The position numbers were made by a program, and so were the translations under genes. Positions 1 through 6,474 of a DNA stretch of 20,234 bases are shown here, piece by piece (within the stretch, counting starts at the first letter, position 1; the number at the start of each line of letters is the position of its first letter). Origin of the DNA: SIG672 sp045535095. Its GTDB lineage: Bacteria; Bacillota; Clostridia; Oscillospirales; CAG-272. The notes below the pieces were generated by a model that did not search any database, was not told where the DNA came from, and saw nothing but the letters and a program-made list of their open reading frames with translations. The DNA lies in assembly GCA_045535095.1 (NCBI GenBank), contig JAZSKY010000011.1, positions 1-20,234 of the forward strand, read 5' to 3'.

Positions 1-33
1 ACAGAACAAACATCAGTTTGTTCTGTTTTTTTC
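1..33 (+). terminator. Rho-independent terminator of an upstream gene
   Basis: An 11-bp perfect inverted repeat (ACAGAACAAAC / GTTTGTTCTGT, loop ATCA) is followed directly by seven Ts. It probably ends a gene lying left of the window. The right arm and T-tract are also the first bases of the 109-bp direct repeat. Confidence 0.8.
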
Positions 34-120
34 GTTTAAGCGATAGATTTTGAACTTGCGTTTGAAATCACGCCCTGCGCAAGATGCGCAGAGGGGTGGT
101 CGGGGGTTCCTCAAAGCGAG
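12..120. repeat. 109-bp direct repeat, copy 1
   Basis: Positions 12-120 are identical to 188-296. Inside are a 6-bp GC-rich hairpin (CTGCGC 75-80 / GCGCAG 86-91) and a GGGGGTTCC motif at 102-110. Bases 109-117 can pair with 129-137 (nine pairs, one G-T), and GTGGTC at 96-101 can pair with GACCAC at 175-180, so copy 1 plus its spacer could fold as one larger structure. No coding frame is credible. The family is not recognised; it looks like an intergenic palindromic element. Confidence 0.85.
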
Positions 121-187
121 TTTACCGAGCTTTGGGGGTTCCACGGTAGTGCGCCGCTGGTTCAACACGAAACAGACCACTTTGCTT

Positions 188-296
188 ATCAGTTTGTTCT
201 GTTTTTTTCGTTTAAGCGATAGATTTTGAACTTGCGTTTGAAATCACGCCCTGCGCAAGATGCGCAGAGGGGTGGTCGGGGGTTCCTCAAAGCGAG
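188..296. repeat. 109-bp direct repeat, copy 2
   Basis: This is an exact copy of 12-120 at a period of 176 bp. It lacks the left arm of the terminator hairpin and the downstream pairing partners seen after copy 1, because unrelated sequence (TCCCAAACAT) begins at 297. The copy ends 31 bp before the MATE start codon, so that gene's promoter is either inside the repeat or upstream of it. The 67-bp spacer at 121-187 repeats the GGGGGTTCC motif once (134-142). Confidence 0.85.
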
Positions 297-327
297 TCCC
301 AAACATATTTCAGTATAGAAGGTAGCT

Positions 328-1695
328 ATGCAAAACTCACAAATAAAAGATTTTACAAAAGGAAATATTACAAGGCATCTCGTCATTTTCGCCTGGCCTC
401 TGCTTCTTTCAAACATACTTCAGGTAGTTTACAGCATGGTCGATATGATCGTCGTCGGTCACGAAATGGGAGAGGTTGGAATATCTGCCGTTTCTGTCGG
501 CGGAGACGTCACAAATCTGCTTACCTTTATAGGCATGGGATTTGCAAGCGCAGGACAGATACTTATCGCGCGCTTTATCGGTGCAAATCAGAAGGACAAG
601 ATCGGTAAATTCGTCGGTACGATGAGCTCGTTTCTCTTCGTCTGCGCGATAGTTATCGGATCTCTCGGACTCATCTTCCAGAACTTTATGCTCGAGGTAA
701 TGAACACGCCCGAAGAGGCTTTCAGCGAGGCGGCAGCATACTCGAGAGTCTGTATGATAGGCCTTGTGTTCATCTACGGATATAACGTAGTCAGCGCGAT
801 CCTTCGCGGTATGGGAGACTCGAAGCATCCTCTTATATTTATAGGCGTTTCAACGGTTATAAATATCGTTCTCGACCTTCTTCTCGTAAAGGACTACGGT
901 GCATTCGGCGCGGCTCTCGCTACCGTCATAAGTCAGGCAATAAGCTTTATTTCGTGTACTGTGTTCCTCGTTATAAAACGCCGCAGCTTCGAGCTTAACG
1001 TAAGCACACGCGACTTTGTAAAGTGGGATAAGGATATGCTGTCCGCATTCGTTGCGCTCGGCTCTCCTATGGCGATAAAATTTGCGTCTATTCAGGTGTC
1101 CAAGCTCTTTGTAAACGCCTTTATAAACGACTACGGAGTTGCGGTCTCGGCATTCTCGGGAATAGCAAACAAGCTCGCATCGGTAGTAAACCTCTTCTCA
1201 AATGCGCTAAATACCGCAGGCTCTACGATAGTCGGACAGAATCTCGTTGCAGGTAAGTTTGACAGAGTTAAGAGAGTAATGCGCGACGTTCTTTTCATAA
1301 CGCTCGGAATAGTTGCAATTTTCTCGGTAATTATGGTAATTTCTCCCGAAAAGATCTTCGGTCTTTTCGCAGGAGAAACGAGCAACGACGCACTGAGACT
1401 CTCAAGAGAATACGTGCCTATCGCGCTTATGATGTTCCTTGCAAGCTCACTTAGAGCGGTTATGAACGCGCTTATCAACGGAAGCGGACACACTATGATA
1501 AACTTTGCCACCGCGATACTCGACGGAATAGTCCTTCGTATAGGACTTGCAGTCCTTCTCGGTCTTGCGTGTAAAATGGGCTATTTCGGCTTCTGGCTCG
1601 GAGATGCCATCGCAGGCTTTACGCCCTTCTGGATAGGAATTATCTTCTACCTGTCGGGCAAATGGAAAAACTGTACCGCAAAGGCGAAAAAATAA
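328..1695 (+). CDS. MATE family multidrug/sodium antiporter
   Basis: This 455-aa polytopic membrane protein has the usual MATE length and fold: about 12 hydrophobic segments in two halves. The N-terminal signature is visible (GNITRHLVIFAWPLLLSNIL, then a VDMIVVGHEMG stretch and a GxxxAGQILIARxIGA stretch). MATE proteins in the cytoplasmic membrane export cationic drugs or metabolites in exchange for Na+ or H+; the substrate here cannot be read. The ATG at 328 follows a weak AAGG-type ribosome binding site. The gene is monocistronic by layout: a strong terminator begins 13 bp after the stop codon. Family assignment is firm, function is generic. Confidence 0.93.
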   Translation: MQNSQIKDFTKGNITRHLVIFAWPLLLSNILQVVYSMVDMIVVGHEMGEVGISAVSVGGDVTNLLTFIGMGFASAGQILIARFIGANQKDKIGKFVGTMSSFLFVCAIVIGSLGLIFQNFMLEVMNTPEEAFSEAAAYSRVCMIGLVFIYGYNVVSAILRGMGDSKHPLIFIGVSTVINIVLDLLLVKDYGAFGAALATVISQAISFISCTVFLVIKRRSFELNVSTRDFVKWDKDMLSAFVALGSPMAIKFASIQVSKLFVNAFINDYGVAVSAFSGIANKLASVVNLFSNALNTAGSTIVGQNLVAGKFDRVKRVMRDVLFITLGIVAIFSVIMVISPEKIFGLFAGETSNDALRLSREYVPIALMMFLASSLRAVMNALINGSGHTMINFATAILDGIVLRIGLAVLLGLACKMGYFGFWLGDAIAGFTPFWIGIIFYLSGKWKNCTAKAKK

Positions 1696-1708
1696 GAATT
1701 TAATAATC

Positions 1709-1762
1709 TCACCCGTAATATTTTATATTTGAAAAATATATTATGTTACGGGTGATTTTTTT
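1709..1762 (+). terminator. Terminator of the MATE gene, overlapping the next gene's start
   Basis: TCACCCGTAA (1709-1718) pairs perfectly with TTACGGGTGA (1746-1755). An inner A/T stem (about 1724-1740) extends the hairpin, and seven Ts follow at 1756-1762. The right arm contains the upstream ATG (1743) of the SpoIID-like gene, and the T-tract runs into a possible TTG start at 1761. Confidence 0.85.
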
Positions 1763-2696
1763 GAAAAGGTTTCGTTTTAGCTCACTGCTTTTGCTTCTTT
1801 CCTTACTTATCGCAACAGCGCTTCCCGCGGTAGGGGCAGGTCTTTACAGAAGGTTTCTGACAAAGGATCAGGACACAGGCGTCACACTCTACCACCACGA
1901 AACGGAGAGCGCAGAGACGCTCTCATTTGACAGTTATCTGCTCGGAGTGGCGCTATATCAGATAGACAAAAGTTACAGCGAAAAGACGCTTGACGCGGCT
2001 CTTATAGCCCTCAAAAGCGCTTCTCTTTATCTGAAAGGCGCGTGCAGAGAAAACTGCGGAGCTGACGCTGATTTTTGCACCTGCGACTATTCGTTGCCGT
2101 ACACAGATAGAGAGAGCTATATCGAAAAACACGGCAGTCTCGGGCAAAAAACAATAGATGCGATAAGTGGCGCGATCGTTCGTACAAGAGAACTTTGCCT
2201 TGTTTATGAGGATAGCTATGCACTCGGACTCGTGCATAAATCGTCCAATATAACCACGCAGAGCGCATACGAGGTACTCGGCAGGGAATACCCCTACCTC
2301 GAGTGCGTTATCACGCCGGAGAAGGCAGATTTCTCCGAGACGATAGTCCTTGAAGCCGATCTTTTACGCAGACTCGGTGAACACGTAGAAAGGGAAGAGG
2401 GAAGCTCTCTTTCGCCGAGTATCACACTCGGTAGAACAGGACTTGCCGAGCGCGTGTCTCTCTACCGGTGCGAAATTGACGCAAAGGTCTTTGCAGAGAT
2501 TTTCTCCTTAAAATCCATGTGCTTCGAGATCGAGGAGGCGTACGGCGGAATAATCATTCGATCTTTCGGCATGGGACACGGACTCGGACTTAGTCTTGAA
2601 GGCGCCGAAAAGATGATCTCCGACGGCTTTGACACAAGCGAGGTGCTTCTGTATTATTTCAGAGGCTGCAGTATATCCGAGTCATACCACAGTTAA
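1743..2696 (+). CDS. Divergent SpoIID/LytB-domain protein, exported
   Basis: SpoIID proteins are membrane-anchored lytic transglycosylases that cut peptidoglycan during engulfment. Here residues 7-31 form a signal or anchor segment (KRFRFSS then a Leu-rich run). A SpoIID-like core follows: FDSYLLGVALYQIDK, TLDAALIALKSASLYLKG, a Cys-rich stretch (about residues 102-114), GMGHGLGLSLEGAEKM near the C-terminus, and SEVLLYYFRGCSI at the end. The family's catalytic Glu, in the (A/P)EMP motif after GVV, aligns with Gln73, so catalysis is doubtful. The ATG at 1743 lies inside the upstream terminator stem and has no ribosome binding site. A TTG at 1761 preceded by GGTGAT gives a better signal peptide and may be the true start. 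It could be a SpoIID paralogue rather than the sporulation enzyme itself. Confidence 0.8.
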   Translation: MLRVIFLKRFRFSSLLLLLSLLIATALPAVGAGLYRRFLTKDQDTGVTLYHHETESAETLSFDSYLLGVALYQIDKSYSEKTLDAALIALKSASLYLKGACRENCGADADFCTCDYSLPYTDRESYIEKHGSLGQKTIDAISGAIVRTRELCLVYEDSYALGLVHKSSNITTQSAYEVLGREYPYLECVITPEKADFSETIVLEADLLRRLGEHVEREEGSSLSPSITLGRTGLAERVSLYRCEIDAKVFAEIFSLKSMCFEIEEAYGGIIIRSFGMGHGLGLSLEGAEKMISDGFDTSEVLLYYFRGCSISESYHS

Positions 2697-2709
2697 AATC
2701 AAAAAGGTA

Positions 2710-2737
2710 TTGACTTTTTTTCAGTATGTGCTATAAT
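2710..2737 (+). promoter_or_regulatory. Sigma-A-type promoter of the folT operon
   Basis: TTGACT (2710-2715), a 16-bp spacer and a perfect TATAAT (2732-2737). Transcription would start near 2744, which is where the riboswitch aptamer begins. Confidence 0.85.
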
Positions 2738-2744
2738 AATCTTC

Positions 2745-2849
2745 AGAAGAGTAAGAGCTTGTTCGTTAAGTGTCCCCCGAACAGGGAGTTGTCGGGAGAA
2801 CGAAAAACTGCGCGTGCGGTTTGCGGTTCGGGCTCTGCATCCCGCTTCA
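2745..2849 (+). promoter_or_regulatory. Tetrahydrofolate (THF) riboswitch aptamer
   Basis: The conserved blocks of the THF riboswitch appear in order: AGTAAGAG, CGTTAAGTG, GGGAGTTGTCG, ACGAA, GCGGT and GCATCCCGCTTC. Visible pairings include GAAG 2746-2749 with CTTC 2845-2848 (P1), AGAGC 2754-2758 with GCTCT 2832-2836, and GTTC 2761-2764 with GAAC 2798-2801. The aptamer sits between a strong promoter and folT, the usual context. Reduced folate binding would lower expression of the folate uptake operon through the expression platform at 2905-2946. Confidence 0.93.
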
Positions 2850-2904
2850 AGCTTGCACAGATGCGTGAAATATTTACGCAAGAAGATTTTATAATATCTA
2901 TGAT

Positions 2905-2946
2905 CTCCTTTACTGTACAAAAACGAGCGGTAAAGGAGGTTTTTTT
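2905..2946 (+). terminator. Riboswitch expression platform: terminator sequestering the folT SD
   Basis: CTCCTTTACTG (2905-2915) pairs with CGGTAAAGGAG (2928-2938; one G-T pair) and a seven-T run ends at 2946. The right arm contains the Shine-Dalgarno sequence AAAGGAGG of folT, whose ATG follows immediately at 2947. The hairpin could therefore act both by ending transcription and by hiding the ribosome binding site. Confidence 0.88.
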
Positions 2947-3504
2947 ATGCAAAATAAGATGCAAGATCGCCTGAGTACCACTAAAACGGTAACTATGCTC
3001 GGTCTTTTTACAGCGCTCAGCGTGGCTATCGGATTTATCTGTAAGACCTATCTCACCTTCAGTGCTGTGCGTATCACGTTTGAAAATATTCCGATAATAC
3101 TCGCGGGAATATTTTACGGACCGCTTGCGGGCGCGATCGTTGCCGCGGTATCCGATACGCTTAGCTGTCTTACCTCGCCAAATCCTGCGCTTAATCCGAT
3201 AATAACGTTCGGCGCGATGTCGATAGGTATTATTTCGGGTATCGTTTCAAGGCATTTTTTTAGGGAAAAACCGCTTTTAAAGGTAATGTCCGCGGTATTT
3301 TTATCGCATCTTATCGGTAGCGTGATCATAAAAAGCATCGGACTTTTCATTTTCTGGAGATATGAGATTCCGATTTTGGCACTCAGAATCCCCGTTTATC
3401 TGCTGATTGCATCTTGCGAGAGCGCTATAATATATCTTATAATGAAGAATAAAGGTCTTGTGTCGCTCTTTTATAGACACACTAAAGATAAGAGGAAGAA
3501 ATAA
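2947..3504 (+). CDS. folT: Folate ECF transporter S component FolT
   Basis: This is a 185-aa integral membrane protein of the size and pattern of energy-coupling-factor substrate-binding subunits. A cytosolic N-terminus leads into about six hydrophobic segments, with the motif VRITFENIPIILAGIFYGPLAGA characteristic of folate-type S components, then a conserved acidic position (VSDTLSCL). It binds folates outside the cell and passes them to the shared EcfA/EcfA'/EcfT module, which is not in this window. The upstream THF riboswitch supports the substrate. GGAGG lies seven bases before the ATG. The stop codon shares one base with the folC start (TAATG), which suggests translational coupling. Confidence 0.93.
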   Translation: MQNKMQDRLSTTKTVTMLGLFTALSVAIGFICKTYLTFSAVRITFENIPIILAGIFYGPLAGAIVAAVSDTLSCLTSPNPALNPIITFGAMSIGIISGIVSRHFFREKPLLKVMSAVFLSHLIGSVIIKSIGLFIFWRYEIPILALRIPVYLLIASCESAIIYLIMKNKGLVSLFYRHTKDKRKK

Positions 3505-4805
3505 TGAATTACACCGAGGCGCTTGAATATATACATTCGATAGACTGGCGCGGAAGCCGTCCCGGTCTTTCCAGAGTGACAGAGCTGCTTGATAAGCTCG
3601 GCAATCCTCAGGATTCTCTTAAATTTATTCACGTAGGCGGAACGAACGGAAAAGGATCGTTTTGTGCGATGCTTTCGTCTGTGCTTTGTGAGTCGGGACT
3701 CAAAACCGGACTTTTCACCTCGCCGTACATTGAAAATTTCAACGAGAGAATGATGATAAACGGCAAAGAAATTCCCGACGAGGAGCTTGCAGAGCTGACC
3801 GCGAGAGTTCGTCCCGTTGCAGATAAAATGGACGATCCGCCGACAGAATTTGAGCTTATAAGCGCGCTTGCGATGCTTTATTTTAAGCAAAACAACTGCG
3901 ATATTGTGGTTCTCGAGGTCGGACTCGGAGGACGTCTTGATGCTACGAATATTATAAAAAATCCCGTACTTTCGGTAATAACGGGCATAGCGCTCGATCA
4001 TACCGCGATACTTGGTGACACAGTTTCCAAGATTGCGCTTGAAAAAGCGGGAATAATCAAGAAGGGAAGACCGGTGCTGCTCGGCTGTGCTACGTCGAGC
4101 GAAAATGCAGAAGAAGTCAGGAAAACGGTATCGGACGTTGCCCTTTCTAGTAATTCCGAGCTTTTCGTAACCGACGTATCTCTTGTAAAGCGAATTTCTC
4201 AGACTCTTGAAGGCGGCGTGTTTGACTATAAAAATAGAAAAAACGTCAAAATTCCGCTTCTCGGACTCTATCAGATAAACAACGCGGCAAACGTGCTTGA
4301 CGCTATTGATATCCTTAACTTAAACGGCTACTCGATAAGCGAAGAAGCCACTAGGTCGGGACTCAAAAAAAGCGTCTGGAAGGCTCGTTTTGAACGCCTT
4401 TGCGAGCGTCCCCTTGTCTTTTTTGACGGATCTCATAATCCGCAAGGCGTGTGTGAGACCGTACGAAGCATCAAAAAATACTTTGGAAATCAGAAGATGA
4501 TCGTTGTTACCGGAGTTCTTGGCGACAAGGACTATATGAGTATGTCCGAAAAAATCTCCGAAATTGCCGATACCGTCTATACTCTGACACCCGATAATCC
4601 GCGAGCGCTTTTATCTGAAAGCCTCGCTGATATATACAGAGGTCTTTCGGTGTCCGCAAATGCGTGTGACAGTATAAAAAGTGCCGTAACTACCGCCATA
4701 ATCGATGCAAAAGAACGCGATCTTCCCGTCTTTGTACTCGGCTCGCTCTATACCTATAACGAGGTCAAAAAAGCGGTAATATCCGCTAAAAATGAGCTGA
4801 TATGA
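3504..4805 (+). CDS. folC: Folylpolyglutamate synthase / dihydrofolate synthase
   Basis: FolC adds glutamate to dihydropteroate and/or to reduced folates with ATP, which traps folates in the cytoplasm. The 433-aa length is typical. The P-loop is GGTNGKGS (residues 45-52), followed by TSPYIENFNERM (72-83), the EVGLGGRLDATN signature, the ITGIALDHTAILGDT region with an EKAGIIK motif, and the C-terminal ligase motif FFDGSHNPQGV. Mur-ligase superfamily architecture is complete. It is second in the riboswitch-controlled operon. Uptake by FolT followed by polyglutamylation is the standard logic of this pair. Its last four bases (ATGA) overlap the start of the next gene. Confidence 0.95.
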   Translation: MNYTEALEYIHSIDWRGSRPGLSRVTELLDKLGNPQDSLKFIHVGGTNGKGSFCAMLSSVLCESGLKTGLFTSPYIENFNERMMINGKEIPDEELAELTARVRPVADKMDDPPTEFELISALAMLYFKQNNCDIVVLEVGLGGRLDATNIIKNPVLSVITGIALDHTAILGDTVSKIALEKAGIIKKGRPVLLGCATSSENAEEVRKTVSDVALSSNSELFVTDVSLVKRISQTLEGGVFDYKNRKNVKIPLLGLYQINNAANVLDAIDILNLNGYSISEEATRSGLKKSVWKARFERLCERPLVFFDGSHNPQGVCETVRSIKKYFGNQKMIVVTGVLGDKDYMSMSEKISEIADTVYTLTPDNPRALLSESLADIYRGLSVSANACDSIKSAVTTAIIDAKERDLPVFVLGSLYTYNEVKKAVISAKNELI

Positions 4806-5176
4806 GCGTTTACACACCTTATAAATACGGAGATCTTCGTCCGCTTTCCGATATCGAATTTGAGTATCTTGAGGCACAGCTTAATAAGATAGGGAAGCAT
4901 TTCTTCGTTGAGCATTACTACGCATTCAAGCAGAAAAATCGCCTGGTTTTCGATAAGTGCCCAAGTAATATGAAGCCCGAAATATTCAGACATCGCGTGC
5001 GTTCTGCCTTCTATCTGTTCGAGAGCAGCCTTGAGCTTCACGCGCTGTACACGATAATAAATTCGCCGCAACTACCGAAAGAAACGATAGTTGCCGCAAA
5101 GCAGATCTTCGAGTACGAGCGCTTTATGACAGACTATCTTGAGAAAAACGAGTCACGCTCTTCTTTAATATATTAA
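4802..5176 (+). CDS. Unknown 124-aa protein coupled to folC
   Basis: I do not recognise a family. The start overlaps the folC stop by 4 bp (ATGA), so it is very likely translated by coupling and belongs to the THF-riboswitch operon. The protein is charged and aromatic-rich (YGDLRPLSDIEFEYLEAQL near the N-terminus). It has no signal peptide or membrane segment and reads as mostly helical. A mid region rich in His/Tyr/Phe (residues 33-43) and a helix with FESSLELHALYTII are notable. A soluble cytoplasmic protein with a role near folate metabolism is only an inference from position. Coding status is supported by the overlap, the operon layout and unbroken codon usage like its neighbours. Confidence 0.75.
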   Translation: MSVYTPYKYGDLRPLSDIEFEYLEAQLNKIGKHFFVEHYYAFKQKNRLVFDKCPSNMKPEIFRHRVRSAFYLFESSLELHALYTIINSPQLPKETIVAAKQIFEYERFMTDYLEKNESRSSLIY

Positions 5177-5219
5177 AAACAGAGAATTTTATTAAAATGC
5201 CGCGAAAGAGAGGCGCAAA

Positions 5220-6083
5220 ATGTACAATTTTCCGATAGGAATAATCACAGATTCGTTCAGAACCACGGTTTCCGATGCCATCAAAAAGGCGGCAGAATGC
5301 GGTGCAAACGGTGTCCAGATGTACGCATCCAAAGGTGAGCTTGCGCCCGAAAATATGACCAAATCGAAGATAATCGAGGTCAGAAATCAGCTTTCTGATA
5401 ACGGCCTTGAGCTTTCAGCGATCTGCGGAGACCTCGGACGAGGCTTCGGAAACCCCGAATTAAACCCTGGACTTATCGAGGCATCAAAACGCATTATGTG
5501 GAACGCGCGTGAGCTTGGCACGAATATCGTCACAACACACATCGGCGTAGTTCCTGATAACAGCGCCCACGAGAGATACAAAATAATGCAAAACGCGTGC
5601 TTTGAGCTTGCGGAATTTGCAGATTCCATGGGATCGCATTTTGCAGTTGAGACAGGTCCTGAAACGCCTGAGATTTTAAAGCGCTTTCTTGACTCGCTCG
5701 GATCTCGCGGCGTTGCCGTTAACTACGATCCTGCAAATATCGTTATGATAACAAATTCAGATCCGATTCAAGGCGTTTATACCTTAAAGGATTATATCGT
5801 ACACACGCACGCAAAGGATGGAGTTCATCTGTTTTACAGAAATCCTGAAATCATCTACCGCGTAGTACCGCACGTGATAGAAGATAAGGATGCGCCCAAA
5901 GGAAGATCGTTCAGAGAGGTTGCGCTTGGTACAGGAAGCGTAGATTTTAAAAAGCTTCTTAAAGCGTACGAAGAAATCGGATACGAAGGATACTTAACGA
6001 TCGAGCGTGAGGTCGGAGAGAATCCGGCATCTGACATTTTGTCCGCCGCAAATTATTTAAGGAAAATAATTTCCGAAAATTAA
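5220..6083 (+). CDS. Sugar phosphate isomerase/epimerase family TIM-barrel protein
   Basis: This 287-aa protein belongs to the xylose-isomerase-like / AP-endonuclease-2 barrel superfamily. The candidate metal ligands are spaced as in that family: Glu144 (AVETG), Asp170 (NYDPAN), His195/His197 (VHTHAKD) and Glu262 (TIERE). Such enzymes isomerise or epimerise keto-sugars or inositol derivatives with a divalent metal. The exact substrate cannot be read. The start ATG at 5220 follows a purine-rich GAGAGG eight bases away. It lies 43 bp after the folC-linked gene with no terminator between, so it may be read through from the folate operon, although no functional link is evident. A terminator follows at 6099. 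Confidence 0.88.
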   Translation: MYNFPIGIITDSFRTTVSDAIKKAAECGANGVQMYASKGELAPENMTKSKIIEVRNQLSDNGLELSAICGDLGRGFGNPELNPGLIEASKRIMWNARELGTNIVTTHIGVVPDNSAHERYKIMQNACFELAEFADSMGSHFAVETGPETPEILKRFLDSLGSRGVAVNYDPANIVMITNSDPIQGVYTLKDYIVHTHAKDGVHLFYRNPEIIYRVVPHVIEDKDAPKGRSFREVALGTGSVDFKKLLKAYEEIGYEGYLTIEREVGENPASDILSAANYLRKIISEN

Positions 6084-6098
6084 GCAAATAATATAGTT

Positions 6099-6132
6099 AT
6101 CACCGCAGACGTACTGTTTGCGGTGATTTTTT
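6099..6132 (+). terminator. Terminator after the isomerase/epimerase gene
   Basis: ATCACCGCA (6099-6107) pairs with TGCGGTGAT (6119-6127), followed by a T-run to 6132. Confidence 0.9.
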
Positions 6133-6201
6133 GCTTATCGGGGGACTTTTGAGCCAAAAGTGGCCTGATGGGGCTTTTTTGCCCTTTTTCGCTCCCCTCT
6201 G

Positions 6202-6227
6202 TTATACTAAATAATCATTTAGTATAA
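6202..6227. repeat. 11-bp perfect inverted repeat
   Basis: TTATACTAAAT (6202-6212) and ATTTAGTATAA (6217-6227) are perfect reverse complements around AATC. There is no GC-rich stem or following T-tract, so it is not a classical terminator. It could be a protein-binding site. Confidence 0.8.
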
Positions 6228-6235
6228 TTAAACAT

Positions 6236-6331
6236 AAATCCACAGGAGCGTGTCCCATGCAGTTCTACCCTGTGGATTTAGTCTGTGGAAAACCCAAGGT
6301 ACACTATTTTTATCCACAGAAGTTTTCCACA
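6236..6331. promoter_or_regulatory. Cluster of DnaA-box-like 9-mers in two inverted repeats
   Basis: There are five TCCACA-type words: AAATCCACA at 6236-6244 (+) and 6271-6279 (-), TTTTCCACA at 6284-6292 (-) and 6323-6331 (+), and a perfect consensus TTATCCACA at 6310-6318 (+). The outer words form two perfect 11-bp inverted repeats: AAATCCACAGG/CCTGTGGATTT (6236-6281 region) and CTGTGGAAAAC/GTTTTCCACAG (6283-6332). This fits a DnaA-binding locus, but the same words could instead be stems of tandem RNA hairpins. No replication gene is near and the flanking genes converge, unlike a typical oriC. Confidence 0.5.
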
Positions 6332-6360
6332 GTAATTATTACGCTTTTCATTTCTTTCAA

Positions 6361-6376
6361 ACACAATATATTGTGT
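6361..6376. repeat. 16-bp perfect palindrome
   Basis: ACACAATATATTGTGT is fully self-complementary and lies in the A/T-rich half of the intergenic region, beside the DnaA-box-like cluster. A dimeric regulator site is possible. No gene start is adjacent. Confidence 0.7.
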
Positions 6377-6422
6377 GTACTTTTTCCGCGGGCGTTTTTC
6401 AATATAATAAAAATACACTTTA

Positions 6423-6468
6423 AGGCAAAAAAACAACCGCAGACTCATATCTGTCTGCGGTTTTGCCT
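6423..6468 (-). terminator. Terminator of the ribokinase gene
   Basis: AACCGCAGA (6435-6443) pairs with TCTGCGGTT (6454-6462), and flanking AGGCAAAA/TTTTGCCT (6423-6430, 6461-6468) can extend pairing. On the minus strand the stem is followed by a T-rich run. It begins 7 bp after the ribokinase stop codon. Confidence 0.85.
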
Positions 6469-6474
6469 GAAAAT

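Larger units (their letters stand above)
6084..6474. other. Intergenic region between convergent genes; dense inverted repeats
   Basis: I see no credible gene here. In order it holds the terminator of the isomerase gene (6099-6132), small hairpins (ACTTTTG/CAAAAGT at 6145-6161; GGGC/GCCC plus T5 at 6171-6189), an 11-bp inverted repeat (6202-6227), two inverted repeats made of TCCACAG-type words (6236-6332), a 16-bp palindrome (6361-6376) in A/T-rich DNA, and the ribokinase terminator (6423-6468). Confidence 0.8.

Noticed and set aside
121..187. tRNA remnant (GGTTCAACAC resembles a T-loop)
   Set aside because: No acceptor stem, anticodon arm or CCA-end pairing could be built around it.
409..828. 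Minus-strand open frame of 139 codons inside the MATE gene
   Set aside because: Antisense shadow of a clear MATE coding sequence; no ribosome binding site and no family-like sequence.
2726..2974. Open frames through the folT leader on both strands
   Set aside because: They run through the riboswitch aptamer and its terminator; the conserved RNA blocks explain this sequence.
6202..6235. dif-like XerC/XerD site
   Set aside because: Arms and spacing (11-4-11, perfect symmetry) do not match the 11-6-11 dif layout or its conserved arm bases, although the convergent gene layout would fit a terminus.
6236..6331. Chromosomal oriC
   Set aside because: No dnaA, dnaN, rpmH, gyr or par genes are near and the flanking genes converge; kept only as a DnaA-binding candidate.
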